Assembly (NCBI RefSeq): GCF_037975245.1
Contig: NC_092566.1
Location: 5,022,001 to 5,086,000, forward strand
Direction of reading: 5' to 3'
DNA: 64,000 nt
DNA from: Apostichopus japonicus
Lineage: Eukaryota > Echinodermata > Holothuroidea > Aspidochirotida > Stichopodidae
The notes under the pieces were generated by a model, which did no database searches, was not told the DNA's origin, and was given only the letters and a program-made list of their open reading frames with translations. Positions within the stretch are counted from its first letter, which is position 1. Each line of letters begins with the position of its first letter. Positions 1-14,500 of the stretch are shown in pieces. The position numbers and the translations under genes are program-made.

Positions 1-337
1 TCGTCGAAACTTTTGTTTTCTAAAAATTTGAAGGTAGATATCCTTAACCATTCTAGTCAAAGATTTGTTAAAGTATTGTGACTTAAATTCATTATTAAGT
101 CAGGAATATTCATGACTGAGTATACCTGCACTTTTTCTCAGCAGCAAACATGGAAGGAAAAGTTGGACCATAGCAGAGAAGAACTGCTGTTCTGTTATTT
201 GACCTAACGTTGATTTCACACAAACATTGAATGTGTGCAATTTGTAATCGATGGTTGTGATACATCAAGCAAACATCATTTCTTTCTTTGGCAAAAATTT
301 ATAATCACCTCAAAACTTTGACATCTGTGAAAGCTTA

Positions 338-340
<3 letters not shown>

Positions 341-375
<35 letters not shown>
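341..375. repeat. (AT)n microsatellite
   Basis: An almost uninterrupted run of alternating A and T, about 35 nt. It is simple sequence with no visible function. Confidence 0.9.
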
Positions 376-385
<10 letters not shown>

Positions 386-2002
386 TCATATAGCAAGGAA
401 GGGGTGTGATATCATGTGACCACTGGTGTTAACATGTCTTTAAAACAAAAGAAGACAATCGCTGTTAACAAGCTCAATGATTTCAAGGTTCATTTCAAAC
501 TAAAACAAATTATTTGCAGTGTTTGCTATTAAACAACTTCTTGTTATATTTTGATGTGTATCTGTCCATGTTTCCTTAAGCTGATTGTTATATTTAACAC
601 TCTGAGTTTCTCACCAAGCTTCTTAACATGATTGTTTTTGAGTAAAGCAACCCAACTTTTCTTTTAAAGAAGTATACTAAAAGCGAAACATCCTTGCAAA
701 CCTTACTTTAAATATCTCAAGCATAGTCTCATGAAGCATGACCTATTTTTTTCTCCCCTTGTCGATGAAAAATCCAACAAGTTGACCTAGAAATAAATCC
801 TTCTTTTCTGTCATTTGTTTCAACACTGATATTGAGTGGTAAATAAGTAACCCTAATCCTCCTCTCTCTTGTTATTTTGACATTGACATCACAGGTTGGA
901 ATAGAGAAACCCTAAAGTCCACATGACTTTTCTGAAGTTTCCATTTGAGACTCTGTATGAGATCATTTTAAGAATACCAATAAAACTAATATCAAATGTC
1001 AAAAATCTCCCATAATTCCAACAAGGTGATACTCCAACCACATACATTATAAATCTAGAGAGGCAAACAGGTTTACTGCTGAGCAAAGCCAGTGAAAGGG
1101 TGGGGAAAAATTGTCAATTTTCCATAATCTAGGTTAACCTTGAACATTGCCATGGTAACAATGACGTCTAAAACTTCAACATCACATCCTTGAGTACTAC
1201 CCTTGTATACAGTTGACTGTTATACATGATGACTGACTATAGAAGTTATGCTAATTTGCTGATGTAAATACTCATTACAAATCAAAAACCCCTTACACGT
1301 GTAACAGATGTTGAATCTAGACTTAGACATAAAAGATGCACCGTTCATATCGAGAATAAAGGAACATGAAACCCATATTTGTTAGAGATACAACATTGTG
1401 CCATGAACAGAACCAACAAGCCCAAATTTGATCTTTGATCAAATATGCAAGACTCTTTGACTGCCACCTTGTGACAACATTTCTCTACACTGAGAAATAT
1501 TGAGACAAATTTTTAGTTACATTTTGACCTTCCTGTGTTATCATTCCTGACATTTTTTGCTCATGATATCAATGGTATAGATATTCCTGCATGAATCATT
1601 CAGCAAGTTTTTGGTAACATTTAAAGTTGAGGGCTTCAAAGATGATACATATGCCTGCCTTGTCGTTCAAACGGACAAAAGATGAAAATACAACCATGAA
1701 GTTGCTGCAAGCCTCTATCAAGTCACACGGTAGACAAACTAAATGTCCTAGAAAGACCAATACTGGTCAAATATGATGATGATGACGATGCTTTCATGAT
1801 TCTTTCACTTGCCAATTATTGACATCAATTTTCCAAGCTGAGGTTATGAATTGTAAGATTTCCATCCTACTTAACATTTTCCTCACAGAGGACTGAGGTT
1901 TGTCTTGCTGACCATCACAGTACCCCATTATTTGCTATTAGAAAAGTCAGAGAGATTTTTCCTTAGTTACGAGCTCAGATAGATTACTCTAAAACCAGGG
2001 TT

Positions 2003-2008
2003 TTTATT
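2003..2008 (-). terminator. possible MOB1 poly(A) signal
   Basis: TTTATT on the plus strand reads AATAAA on the minus strand, about 580 nt downstream of the MOB1 stop codon. It is the first canonical hexamer I noticed on that side. Such hexamers are common by chance in AT-rich DNA, so this is only a candidate. Confidence 0.3.
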
Positions 2009-2588
2009 TAATTTGTCTCTGAGAGCCAGAGGCTTGGTTGGAACAAAGGCCCAGAGAGGACCGGAATCTCGATATACTTGGATAGAGCAATGTGCAGCTT
2101 AGAATGCTAGGGTGGTCAAGCCTAAGTTATTATCAGACCATACACCTGATTAGAGCAAATTAATTGTACCATTTGTTTTGCACAGGCCGGACTGAAATGT
2201 TTTGTGGGTCCGATTTGGCTCAGAGGCCACCTATTGACAAATCCATGTGACATTTTTCGATGAGTGTGGACCTTAAACTTACAACTCTGTCTGAGCTTGA
2301 CTTTATATGCATAAAGCTCCTTGAAAGTTTGAACAGATGCAAAACTGAGATCAGCTCCAATTATTCAAAAACATGCTGTGTAGCAGAGAGAAAAAAAAAA
2401 AAAAAATTGAAATAAAATAAAACTGGGAATGAAGACTGCAGGAGATCAATACAAATTCTTAAAGCACTTAATCCGGTTAACTCTCTTCTCCAATTGTTTT
2501 TTTCTCAAATCATATCTTTGATTTTCACATCTGCAGGAGGTAAGCGACACCCCAACAGAATCTCTAAATAACTGTTTCTATCTCTATT

Positions 2589-5500
2589 TTAACCCTTGGC
2601 TAAAAGCTTGTCAATCAAGTCCTGAAGTGGTGCCAGTTCCCTTTTGTCGATCAAATTAAATTCTTGGACGAAGAAGACGAAATGTTTGAAGGACGTGTTC
2701 AGATGAGCCTCCTCTTTCAAGTAGCGAATGTCAGCGAAGTGCTGGTGGTACACGTGAGCGTAGACTCTGAAAAGGCGCTTCAGGATGGTTTTGGCAATGG
2801 TCATGAAATTCTTCGGAAAAGGCACACCTGCAGAAAAAATGCGAGCAGAGAGAGCAAAGGGTCAGATAATGGAAGGTACTTTCAAACCTCGCAACAGTTT
2901 TGTAGAGAAGTAAGATCATTGACAATAGCAATAAAAGGGCGAGTCATTTCATGTGGTTATGTAAAAGAGGGAACAGAAGAGGAAATTTTTGCCATTTTTT
3001 ATAATCCTGAAATGTTTGTGCTGTTTCATGATTATTTTACACCCTTAAGTTAACACTTTTATCCATATGTTGGCAAGGATCACAAGCAGCAACCACCTTC
3101 ATGGAATCACAAAACACAACCACAGGAATTGATCCCAAACAGCAACCACCTGCTCATTTCACAATGTGCTGTTTCTGGAGTCCTTTTTGCAACCTTAAAG
3201 CTTACAACTTTTATCCCAATGGGTACATTCCTTTACAGCTTTCCACATTGTTACAGGAACTGTGTATAAATATGTGAAAAAATGACCACAGGCATGGAAT
3301 CACAAAAAGCAACCACCTGTGTGGAATCACATAAGCAACCACCTGTGTGGAATCATAAGATACCAACCACCTGTATGGATCGCAGGAAGTGGTCACCTTC
3401 ATGGATTGCAAATACACGCCACCTGTCTGCCACACAGAAAGAACTGCCTGTCAACATTTTGACTCCTCGAGCAATATACAGAGCGGCTGCGCATATCTTG
3501 TGTGGAGACCGGCAAGATTGAGAAATAACTGAAGAGACTTACCAATTTTGGATGGAAATATTGATTCATCGTCGAGCTGATCTTGTACCCAAGTCATTAA
3601 AAAGTCTATGTACTTAGGAGCAGAACATTTGATGGGTTTCTTGACGGTCTGTCCATCTGCCCAATGATACTCGTACCTGTAGATCGGAAAAAAGATAAAT
3701 ATATCAATCCACATTCAATATTGCAAACAAATCTATAGCTGAATGAGAACATATTTATTCAGTTTGTAACCATTCTTAAGAAACACTATGATAGGCAGTT
3801 TGGCTCCGTTACCTCCCCCCCCCCCCCTCCCTCCCACAAAACACCAAGAAGAAGAAATGTTTCCACCAACTTCTTACAAAGTACAAACGCTATTGATGAT
3901 TATAAACATATCCGGAATGCACAACACAAAGTTTTGGACCTACTTTTTACCAACTATCTTTTAATGTCATGAAATTCATCAAAACGACACCGACTTCTTA
4001 CTAAGGGGCATTTCACGATAAGCTCTTTTAATGCAATATAAATGGAATTTGTGTCTGTTTCCAAGGTAATGGCATAAAATGAACTAACAGCCAAAAATGA
4101 TTTTATTCCATTTAGAAGATGATCATCAAATGAACCAATGTACAATTGTACATCATTAAGCCTGAATATTTACCTTTATTCAAAACTTTGTTTTTATTGA
4201 AAGAGGTAACAATTTACAAATGTTACTACAATGTTGTAACTTTTGAAAGTACAGTGACTTTACACCTCAGCAACATTGCAGTACTACAATGTACTGCAAA
4301 ACTGCTTGCTACTGTATTTCCGCATAAGTACAGAAAGCAAAACAAATGACTGGTCCAAAAGTATCATTTCCTTGTAGCAAACCAAAGTAAGGATATCATG
4401 CATTTGGCAATTTGCCAGAACATGATACAGGTGTATCGCAACGGGAACACATTTTTTGGTTTCTGAAAAGGGAAAACTATGGAGTTACCTTACAAAATTG
4501 TGCAAGGACCGCGGATTGCAAAGTTAACAAAGACTATAATGCGGATCGCAAGTCTGTAATTACTATTACGGTTAGATTTGTCCAACACGGCAGCAAACAG
4601 AAACGTTGTACTCAAAGCTGAGGCAAACCAATCATGTCACACATCAGAAGTCTTTGAACACTAAGTTCTTCAATACTTCCCTCATTACCTTTCGGGAAAC
4701 ATTTCATACTGTAGTATTGATTTAGGTTTCTACTGTAGGTTACTTGATGGAGGTTATTATCACAAGCATCTACATCACAGGTAGAAATGCTCATTCATTG
4801 GGTTAGCTTTTCCTTTCATGAAACACTTAGGAATACTAAATCATAATGGTTCACTACACATGTAACAGCTAGACCTTTCTTACATACAATAACAATTTAC
4901 GGGTTTCCTTTACATCATAGAAATCTTTCCAGTGAGTTATAAATATTCTATTGTTCATATTATGACGGAAGTCATGCAACCATATTGCTTGCATATTTAA
5001 TAACCAGCATGATCCATTTATTTATTTCTGTCATAGTGTAATGTATCTATCATATACTATGGTGGTAACTATTGAGTTCACAATACTTTGATGACACCCT
5101 TAAACACGTCTGATGTCTGACGCATCACAATTTTGCATTGTAAAGAAACTGTAATCAATCCAACTGCATGTGTCAATGAATTATTTTATTTGTCTGATCA
5201 ATGATGCTATATGTAGCGATTCTAGCCCGATATTAGTGGACTCTACAGTTGTAATAGAAACTTAACATTTCCATCCCTGCTTCCCCTTCCTTTATTCCCA
5301 CTCAGGAAATGAGGATTTATAAAGTAACCTAAACTTCATGAAAGATACTCACTTCGGACCTGCTGACATGACAGGGCATTTTTCTAGCGTACAGAACTCG
5401 GTGATGGTCCCAAAGAGCATATTTATTTGGTTGAAGAAGTCCACAGCTGAAAAAAAACACAAGGATTGAAATGAATACAATTTTAATATATAATACACTA

Positions 5501-8500
5501 ATTTATCATTCACAGCTTTACATATTTCAAAATTTGTCTATCTTCTATCTGAAGAAGAGTTAGAGAACTGTTCCCATTTGCAAGTCCTCTAACTTTTCAT
5601 TAACTTATAAGTAAGGAATACAACAAGTTTCATGATCATTTTTCAAATTATTGTATACGTTAATGTTTTCTCAACAATTTAACAGTAAAATTTTCTTCTC
5701 AAAATGCCACAAAATATCCCACTTCTCCTTATAATATTGAACAAATATAAACACAATATGTTTTAATGCATTTCAACACAAAAAAGATTTATAAGTCAAT
5801 CAAACAGCGCATCATATTCATTCATTCATTTATTTATCATTTCTTCAGTATGCATACAAAATGACCAAAAATTGTATGACCCTAATGGATATTATAGTGT
5901 ATACAATGAGGTAATGTTAACAACAATTTTAATATACAAATTATGAACTTCAAGAAAAGAAGGGAGATCTGAAAGTCAGGCCACCCTATATCTATATCTA
6001 TTATATCTGTACCTATATACAGGGGCAGGGAGAGAGAAGAGTAGGGGGGAATATGGAAACAAATGTGTTAATCCGATACATTACTAAGAAGATATTGTTT
6101 AAAGTTCTGCCTGAATAATTTTATGGCTTTAGACAAGGTGATTGTGTTCGGTAGACTGTTCCAAAGATTAATGGCGGTGAACTAGAATGTGGACTTCCAT
6201 AAATCTGTTCTAGGTATAATTTGTCTCAGATAATGTGAGGTTCTTTTATACTGCAAATGCCTGTGAGTGCTTCCATTCGATGGTGTTTAAAGGTACACTG
6301 TATTGGCCCAAGTATGCTAGATATTCAAATATGGTCACCTTTTGTAAAAATTCTTAAGAGGAAACTTTCCTCACTGGGAAATTCAATCATCTTGTGTGTT
6401 CCTTAAAAATGTCTGAGTACGATTTGGAGAGTAAAAACCTCCAGGAAAGTACTTTTTGAAAACTTCTAGCAATTATAGCGTGTTATAATTTCGGGCCTAT
6501 ACTGACTACCTTTAATAGTTCAATTCCGAAATGGTTTAACAGTACAGATTATACACATTAGGGACAATATCATTATGACAGTCCCACTGTAGAAAATGCT
6601 GAGGAATACCCTGTAATACCTAGAAAATTCAAACACAGTAAACTGTTCATCAACTAAACTACAAAACATGAATACAGGCTTAACAGCTACAGTATGTAGT
6701 ATCTGAAGGACCTTAAAGCGTTTTATGATTTCGAATGTAATTACAACAAATAACCCATTAAAAGGAAACCTTTGTTCTTGGTTTACTGACAGCTGTGTTT
6801 TTCACTTCATTTATTCTCTTTAGTTTAACAAGAAATGGAAAGTGTTTCAAATATGTGTAGTATTAAAATATTTCATAACCTTGTCATATGTCAATAAGTC
6901 AATGGTATAATGCAATGCAGGGAAAATTTTTAAGGATTTTTTTCTGGTTGCTCCTGGTACAAGCAGGTCTTACCATGGAGGTAAAAACAGACGTCTTACT
7001 TACTGCATGGAGGTCTGTTTTTACCTCCATGCTTACTGTATGCCAGTATCTCCAAAGTGATAGAGGGGTGACATCATCATACCATTTAACCTACTTGGGG
7101 GGAATTTAGTTACAATGTAAACTGAATTTGATGTAAACAACTATCCAGTAGTTGTCCGCTGCACCACCTGCAAAGTTGGCAGTAAGAACCGAAAAATTGC
7201 TTATCTTGGAGAATCTGAAGACAGTTAAAAATTTTAAAGGGAAATTATAAAACTTACTGGTTTATATATTTACGAGTGACCCACTTACCTGTCTCCCCAC
7301 AACCTATGCACCGCATTCTACCGTGTCTAGAATGCCCTGGTAATCTTTTAACACTGTACACCCTCACTGGCCCTAATGGCCTTCCTTCATTTTTCTACCC
7401 ACAAAGTGTCTCACTGTGTTTTTCGGAGTTAGGAAAAGTTTCGCGAAATTCGCCCGGATTACGGGAACGAAGTAAATAGGGAGATTACTTCATGTAATAC
7501 CGTATATTAGTTCTGCTTGATCCAACTTTGCAATTCTAGATCAAAAGAGTTACATATCATCAAGTCAGAAGCCTGCAGTATATTACATACAGCAGCACTT
7601 GAAATATTATGTTTCGCATTCATAAGTAAGTCTGTAACATGCTATCATATTAATTACTGCTTACTGTACACATTTAACACAGTGTAAAAACATCATGTAC
7701 ACAGTAGCTGCTGTGCGAGTACACGAACCGTTTAATTTACATGCTTTGCTTGGCAACTTGGTGTTATTGATATTGTTATTGATCTTAATGTCTTTTCCAT
7801 ATAGTGTATGCGCTGGCCTAAACTGACAATCCAGGCTGAAGTATTTCCTCTTCTGAGTTCATAATCGCTGTCTGTTTCCATAAAAGTCTTGTCAAAGTTC
7901 AAATTATAGATCCCTAGGAAACCACAAGTCTAACACTGGTTAAAAGACAATAATACAAATCTGAAGATTAAAGACAGATTATAACAAATATATACTGTAA
8001 TGATAGCATGCGATTACTATACTGTATGTGACCACATGTCTGCTGCTGAACTGCATGCATACAAAAATTGGTTTAGTTTGCAGTACTTATCATGTACACT
8101 ATATAGCTTGCCACACATATACCATTAAAAATTTATAGGTAATTAGTTATAGTCCCAAATTTTAGCATGCTAAAATATTGCTAAAAATGTTGAAAAGTAT
8201 TTTCTTGGTGTATCTGAATCTCCAGATTTATTCTAGATATTCAGTACGTTTGTAAATATGAAAATCAAGTGTCACAATGAGGAATAACACCTTGAGGATT
8301 TAGTAAGGTGCTTGTTGATTTTTGTTGCACGTGTGACCATTTTTTGACTTTGTAGCATATTTGGTGCCAATTCTAAAGATCTTTTGCTAAATTTAGTATA
8401 TAAACAGATCTTCAAACTAACAGTACCTTAACAACTTCTTATTGATTTTGCAAAACTCAATTTTATTTGAATCTACAGATGCATACTCTAAAATACCTTT

Positions 8501-11500
8501 ATAGTCAATAATGTAATATTTACAAGAAACTATTTAAAAGATCATAACACTTTGATGGACATCATGATACTATCTAGGTATGTTTCAGGAAGTTCAGGCA
8601 AAATACTGTATTAAATGAAGAGGTTTACTATGTGCAATTTAACATAGGTATACGAAGGCTGTCATAAACAATATGATATTATCTACGTACAGTATGTTCC
8701 AGGAAGTTCAGGCACAATACTATATTACATGAAGAGGTTTACTATGTAAAATTTAACATAGGTATACAAAGGCTATCATACTGTAACTGCATTTAGCTTT
8801 GGAAATGAAGTTTATGTGAAAATATCAACTCAACCACCAATTCTGGGGACAAATTAGTACAAGCCAATTGGCCCATTTGATGCACGATCAAAGTACTGTA
8901 TCTTCACATTTGTGTTTCAGCACAGGCCGATGTATGTAAAGTATTCATGAAAAGTATTGTTCATTTTGTTCGCAATTTTATTACAATTAATCGTATTCCA
9001 GTCAAACTGGAGATAAGATTAATCAGAAGAGAGAAAGTCAATATTGACAGAAAAACAAAATGAAGTCTAGGTATTCAATCACAGAGAGTAGAATATATAG
9101 TTGAAAGATATTAATTGATTGATTGAAGACTCTGAGGAGACTGTTCTAAGAATGTTTTAGATGAAAACTTGTGGAATAGAAGTCCCCCCACCACCAATAA
9201 GTCTGTCCATTCCACAAACAATGTACTAGTACAAACACAGATATTGATTGCTACAGTAATCATGATACCAAAGTGAATTTACGATACAGTTCCTAGTACA
9301 GTTGTGTACGGTAATGTGTGTCTGTTTCAACGCTAATTAAAATGCTTCCACAATCTTCACTGCACATAAGTTTCCAAACTGTTTTTGAAACCCAGTGTAA
9401 AATAGCTTGAGTTGTGAGTATTATGAGTCAGCACATGTTGTTAGACCACAACTGAAATACTGTAATTACTGAGCACTTTCTGTTTCTCTTTCAAAAAAAC
9501 ATAATTTAAAAAAAAAGGTTTTAATTCTTTTTGACCTTTGACCTCTCAGCATGCAAGACTATAGTCGGCATATGCGTCAGTGAACACAGTTAGTCATCTG
9601 AAACCAATCAACCATTTGCTGCATATTTTGTCATTTCAGTTTTGTCCACACCCTATGAAGTATAACTTGAACACATGACTGCAATAAAGTACTTGAAATT
9701 AGTCGGAGAGTTGTGGATAACAATATGTGCTTTGTGATAATTAGGGATAACACCTGCGGCAATATGACCAGCAGGATACTTCAGTTCAAGGGAAACTGTT
9801 GAACTTAATATTCTCAATCATAGATATACTGTGCTCATACATATTAAACTAATATCACCTTGTAAGGTATATACAGTAAGGCATACACTCCATACAGTAC
9901 ACATGTACTGCACAGCATTAGGCATCAAAATTCCTGCTATTTATTTGGCTAAATGCCAGTGGTTTTTGCCGGTTTCATGGTAGAAAAAAAAACAAGATGC
10001 ACTGGCAATTTTGTGCCAGAAAACATTAAGAACTTGAACACATGGTGAGTTGGATACCAACAATCACCAGTATAAGGACTGGCGTATGATTTCATTACCT
10101 AACATACAGCGAGCACTGTATCAAAAGTAATTAACAGCGAATATTACCTGACTGCACTATCAAAAGCCTGTAAATACAGTAATGTGTCGTACTACAGAAC
10201 AATGCCAGTGAGAAATTCTAGGAATGAGCATGTACAGTAGTAGGATTGTACAAAAAAATTGCTAAACAGTCATAAAAACAAATAATAAACAGAAGTTACT
10301 TTAGAATGAACAAGAATGGAGGGGGTGGGGGAGGGGGGATAAGGAATGTCACCTGTGGCATTGTACAATCAACAGGGCTCAAGTTTAAATTAAACTTTTG
10401 AATTTAATATTTTCTAATATAGTTGTCACTATGACATTATTTGACTGTGCTATATACTGTAAACCTATTGAGCATTGCCATACATGCGTCTATGATGTAT
10501 CGCATGTATATAGAATGATTACATGAGCACTGTATAATTACTGACATAGTACAAGTAACCAATGATAAATATCATGAATAAAATAGACTAAAATTGGCCA
10601 GAACACAACTCCGTAAGTTGATAATTTTGAATAGCATTCTGTTATTATGTAATGTAGTAGTAGGTCTTCAGTTGATGGACAACGGCGGGATGACGAGTAA
10701 TATCCCAGAGTATATGTATTATGTACAGTAGACCTACCATGTACATACTGTATACAGAATGTATACAGGTATCTTGCATATCTTGCGATCTATATGAATG
10801 TAGAGTACACATGTATACAAGAGCTCTGTAGATCCAATCCTTCAAGTCGCATCGAATATTACACAATCACCAAATACCACAGATAACATACTATTAGTAT
10901 GCGTGTGTGTGTACAAGAAGATACCATAGCCTACAGTATGTATAAATAGCACATCTTGACAACATCTGTTACAGCAGACAGCACATGCATTGCACTGCAG
11001 ATCAAGAATAGATAAACATGAACTCTGTCACTTTCAAGAATTATCAACATATCATCTACGCTTAGAACCTAATGCCAAGAAGACTACAGAAATTTCCATG
11101 TTATTTTTTTTTGGGGGGGGAGGGGGAAGGGTGGGGGAAATAGTTCAAAATTGTGATATATGAAAGCAGTTCAGAAAGCGTGACCACCCTCATGTCACTT
11201 TACATCAAAAAAGGAACATTTTCAATTTGAGTATTTTGATCGCTATCGATGCCCTTATTTGGGGCTTCTCATGTCTTTTAAATAAATTGCAGATGATACC
11301 AGCATTGTCGAGTACTTAAGTGTAATTAAACCACATTGGGTACTAATTTTGGCCTTATTAGTTTAAACAAAAAATCAAAAACAGTATTGAGCTGTGTGGT
11401 ATTCACATTGCTTCAAAGGAAGTCCCTGTTTGTATGATATCCCCAAACCTAACACATCTCTGATGAATTGCAAATAATGACTTTGACATTTGGCTTTATC

Positions 11501-14500
11501 TCCTACTGTGGACAGTAAAACTAAGCAGGACCATTGCCATTTAACCAAGTTTCCCACTTACCTTGTTATGTAACCCACTTATTCATCTACCCTATTACGT
11601 AACATAAGTTACCATTCAAGTCTCCGAGTCTTCCAATTGTTACGATCCCAGATGCGCTCACGCATTCTACATAACTGGAACTCGCCAACAAAGTGTTTCG
11701 CAGACTTCGTGAATATTCATAGCCTAATAGAACATTCCTTTACACTCCGGGTAAAAAAGCCGCAGACGCCCGATTGAGGGCCCTCACCGTTTTCTCCATT
11801 CGTTCCGTTAAGAGGTTGTCGCCACACCTCTGATGGTTCCTTGGCTTTGATTACTGTGCCCATATTAAACACAGTACATATATTTAACTCTATACTTTTG
11901 TCGGAACTCCGACCTACTACTCTCTAATGGATTCTCGTCGCTCTACCTGAACTTTCTCTACATCCAGTCGAACTACTTCTAAAGCAAACCTGGACACTAT
12001 CCACCTAGCACTAAGGTAACTCCAGAAACTAAGCAGAAACTCTCCCCTCGGCTCTCCCAGGTCCAGAAAGACGTTAATTGAATTAAGAAACTATAGTTAT
12101 GTATTATGTTCATATTTATTCTTTGTTCTGTCATGTAAATAGCTTATTAAATGCTCTAAACTTACTTCCATCCTTGTGGTCTCCTTTTTATGCCACGTGA
12201 TCTGTTCTCCACATTGAGTATGAGAACGGTCACGTAACAACCTAAATACACCTTACAAGGGAGCTATATTCAGCTAAATGTTACTAAAAACCTTAGATAT
12301 GCAGTACTACAATCATACTGTCTTAGGATGTGAAATAGTTCCCAGAAGTTTGTAAATAATACCTTGGGACTAACCCTCACATTAACTTCTTGTGCTTTCG
12401 ACAGCAGGAGCCAAATTTCCACTGTAATGCATTTTTTCGTGAACTGGTTTATTTTTCACAATTATTTTGTTCCCACTGACTCCTTTGGAATGTTTTAAAA
12501 CTCTGTTAAGAAATACTGTACATCTGACCCCTTTGACCCAAAGTTCACCTTCTTGCAAATTTCATGGCCCAGTTGATCAAAAAAACAAAAATACAACAAA
12601 AGCCTGTATTCAGTTTTAGTCAACAGTATCCAGGGGTGTTGTTTTACTTTCTCCCTATCAAACCATTTAACTAGTACTGAAGTATTTCTATTTCCTAGGA
12701 TTTGCAACTAGAGCTCAACACTTGTAATGTCATACAGTTCCACACTAAACACTGTTCATGCATATATACTGTATCATTCAGTCACTCAGTCTGGGTGGAG
12801 GCTAACCTAACTATAAAGGTCAAAGTACATATATACATCAAAGTCATACATCATTTTGTGAGAGAAAGTCTGCAAGCAAAAACAAGAAGAAAAAAAAGAA
12901 CAGAAAAAAAACAAGAACAGAAAAAAAAACAATGATTTTTTTCTTTTGGCTTTTGGAAATAAATGTTCTTCTGATATCTTTAGCTCAGAATGGGAGGAAA
13001 TACTATTCAAGTAAACTAAAGGAGAGTAAGTCAGCCTCTTTAAAATTTTCAACAACAAAAACACATGACTGACAGTTAAAAGTTGAACTCCCAAGGAAAT
13101 CAAAGGTGGTGGTTTTTAATTGATCAGCATTTTGTCAAAAATGCTACTTCAGTCATTTTTCTTTGAACCATACAAATTTAAACTTGTAAGTTGTGCACTT
13201 TTCTGAAAACAACAGTAAAACCTTGAGCAAAGGCCTAGCATAAATATTTATTGTTCCTCTTGCCAGGCTGACTCAGAAGTCTAAATATATCCTACAGTGC
13301 TGTTTAATACTCTTGTGTGTCATCACTAAAGTTTGCACAATGAAATAAGTGTATATATAGTTGGGCAGTGGCTATACTTTATGCAAATTTACTACTGCTT
13401 TGTTCATATAAATGACAAATACAGAGACACAGACTTGAGATTGGGGCAACAGGAGTCAGACCTCACTCAGCTCAGCCTTCCGATAGTGTTGAAATTTCCA
13501 CGTGACGAAAATGATATACAGTATGAAGTCCAGTCCACTTGAAATCACTTCTAGAAAACTTTGGGTGGTAGGGATGAGAAAGGAGATCATTGGCTGGTAG
13601 TGATTGGTTATTGTGGGTGTTCACTGTACAGAGCTAAAATGGTTACCGATTCTCTATACTGTCTATAGGCACGGTTGAGTGATAGTGTGGAAGTTACGAG
13701 GAGACAGGTAATGTGGAGTGATTTATCAGCATCAGAAGCCCTGTGCTTACTGTATGTCTTATACAGGTATATGCAAACAGTACTTAGCACTCCTAATATC
13801 TTAGTACTGCGTCTACAGGTGGAATGTCTCAAGTTTAATATAGTTTCCAAAACAAAACCTTCATATCCAAACCGTGAATACTGTATGTATGATCAGGAAT
13901 CTTAATTCTAATTCATCTGACCTTAAAGCACTAAATCTCCCCTTGCCCCATTCCCTTGCCCTCCCCCATTTCACCCTCAAAAAAATCAAAATAAAAGGAC
14001 AGAAAAGAAGAGAAATAACCATATTTAGAGTAGGTCAGAAGCTTTCAAAACTGCAATTGACAAATCTCCAATTAAGATACTGAGAAAGCAAAACATTTTA
14101 TGCCCCACAAGCTCTTTGAGCTCTTCTCTTTCGATGAATCGAAAGTCCTGGCTTGATGGATATTTAATAGGCTCAGAGTGGTTTTTAGGAGGAGCAGATC
14201 AACTATTTAAGAGTGAAACAATTCAACTGATACTGAAAGAGTTTTTTTTATTTATAAATTAATATCTATCTCTGCTGATATGAATGGGGGCAATCAGGAA
14301 ACCTGTCCCACTCTCTTGACTGTTTTCACAAGTATTACGATATATTAAAGGGAGTTTGTGTAAACTTTGTCAGTTTCTCTTGTTTTTCTTAATATTGCTG
14401 GCTTTATTTTCCCTTCCTTCCTAGATGTAATATTATCTATTTAACAACAGAAAGGAAAACTGAAATAAAATCAACTTAAAAAAAACAAAACAAACAAAGT

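Larger units (their letters stand above)
1..2588. other. 3' flank of MOB1, no gene seen
   Basis: No open frame in this stretch resembles a known protein, and none is bounded by convincing splice sites. It holds an (AT)n microsatellite at about 341-375 and an A-run near 2,392. Its right part should contain the MOB1 3' UTR, because MOB1 is transcribed leftward and stops at 2,589. A possible minus-strand poly(A) signal (AATAAA) lies at 2,003-2,008, about 580 nt past the stop codon. Assignment of the UTR is inference. Confidence 0.5.

Noticed and set aside
2664-3053. 129-codon plus-strand ORF over the last MOB1 exon
   Set aside because: It is the antisense shadow of the conserved MOB1 coding exon.
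12807-13103. 98-codon minus-strand ORF rich in Phe and Ser
   Set aside because: It is produced by an A/G-rich low-complexity tract around 12,880-12,935 read in reverse.
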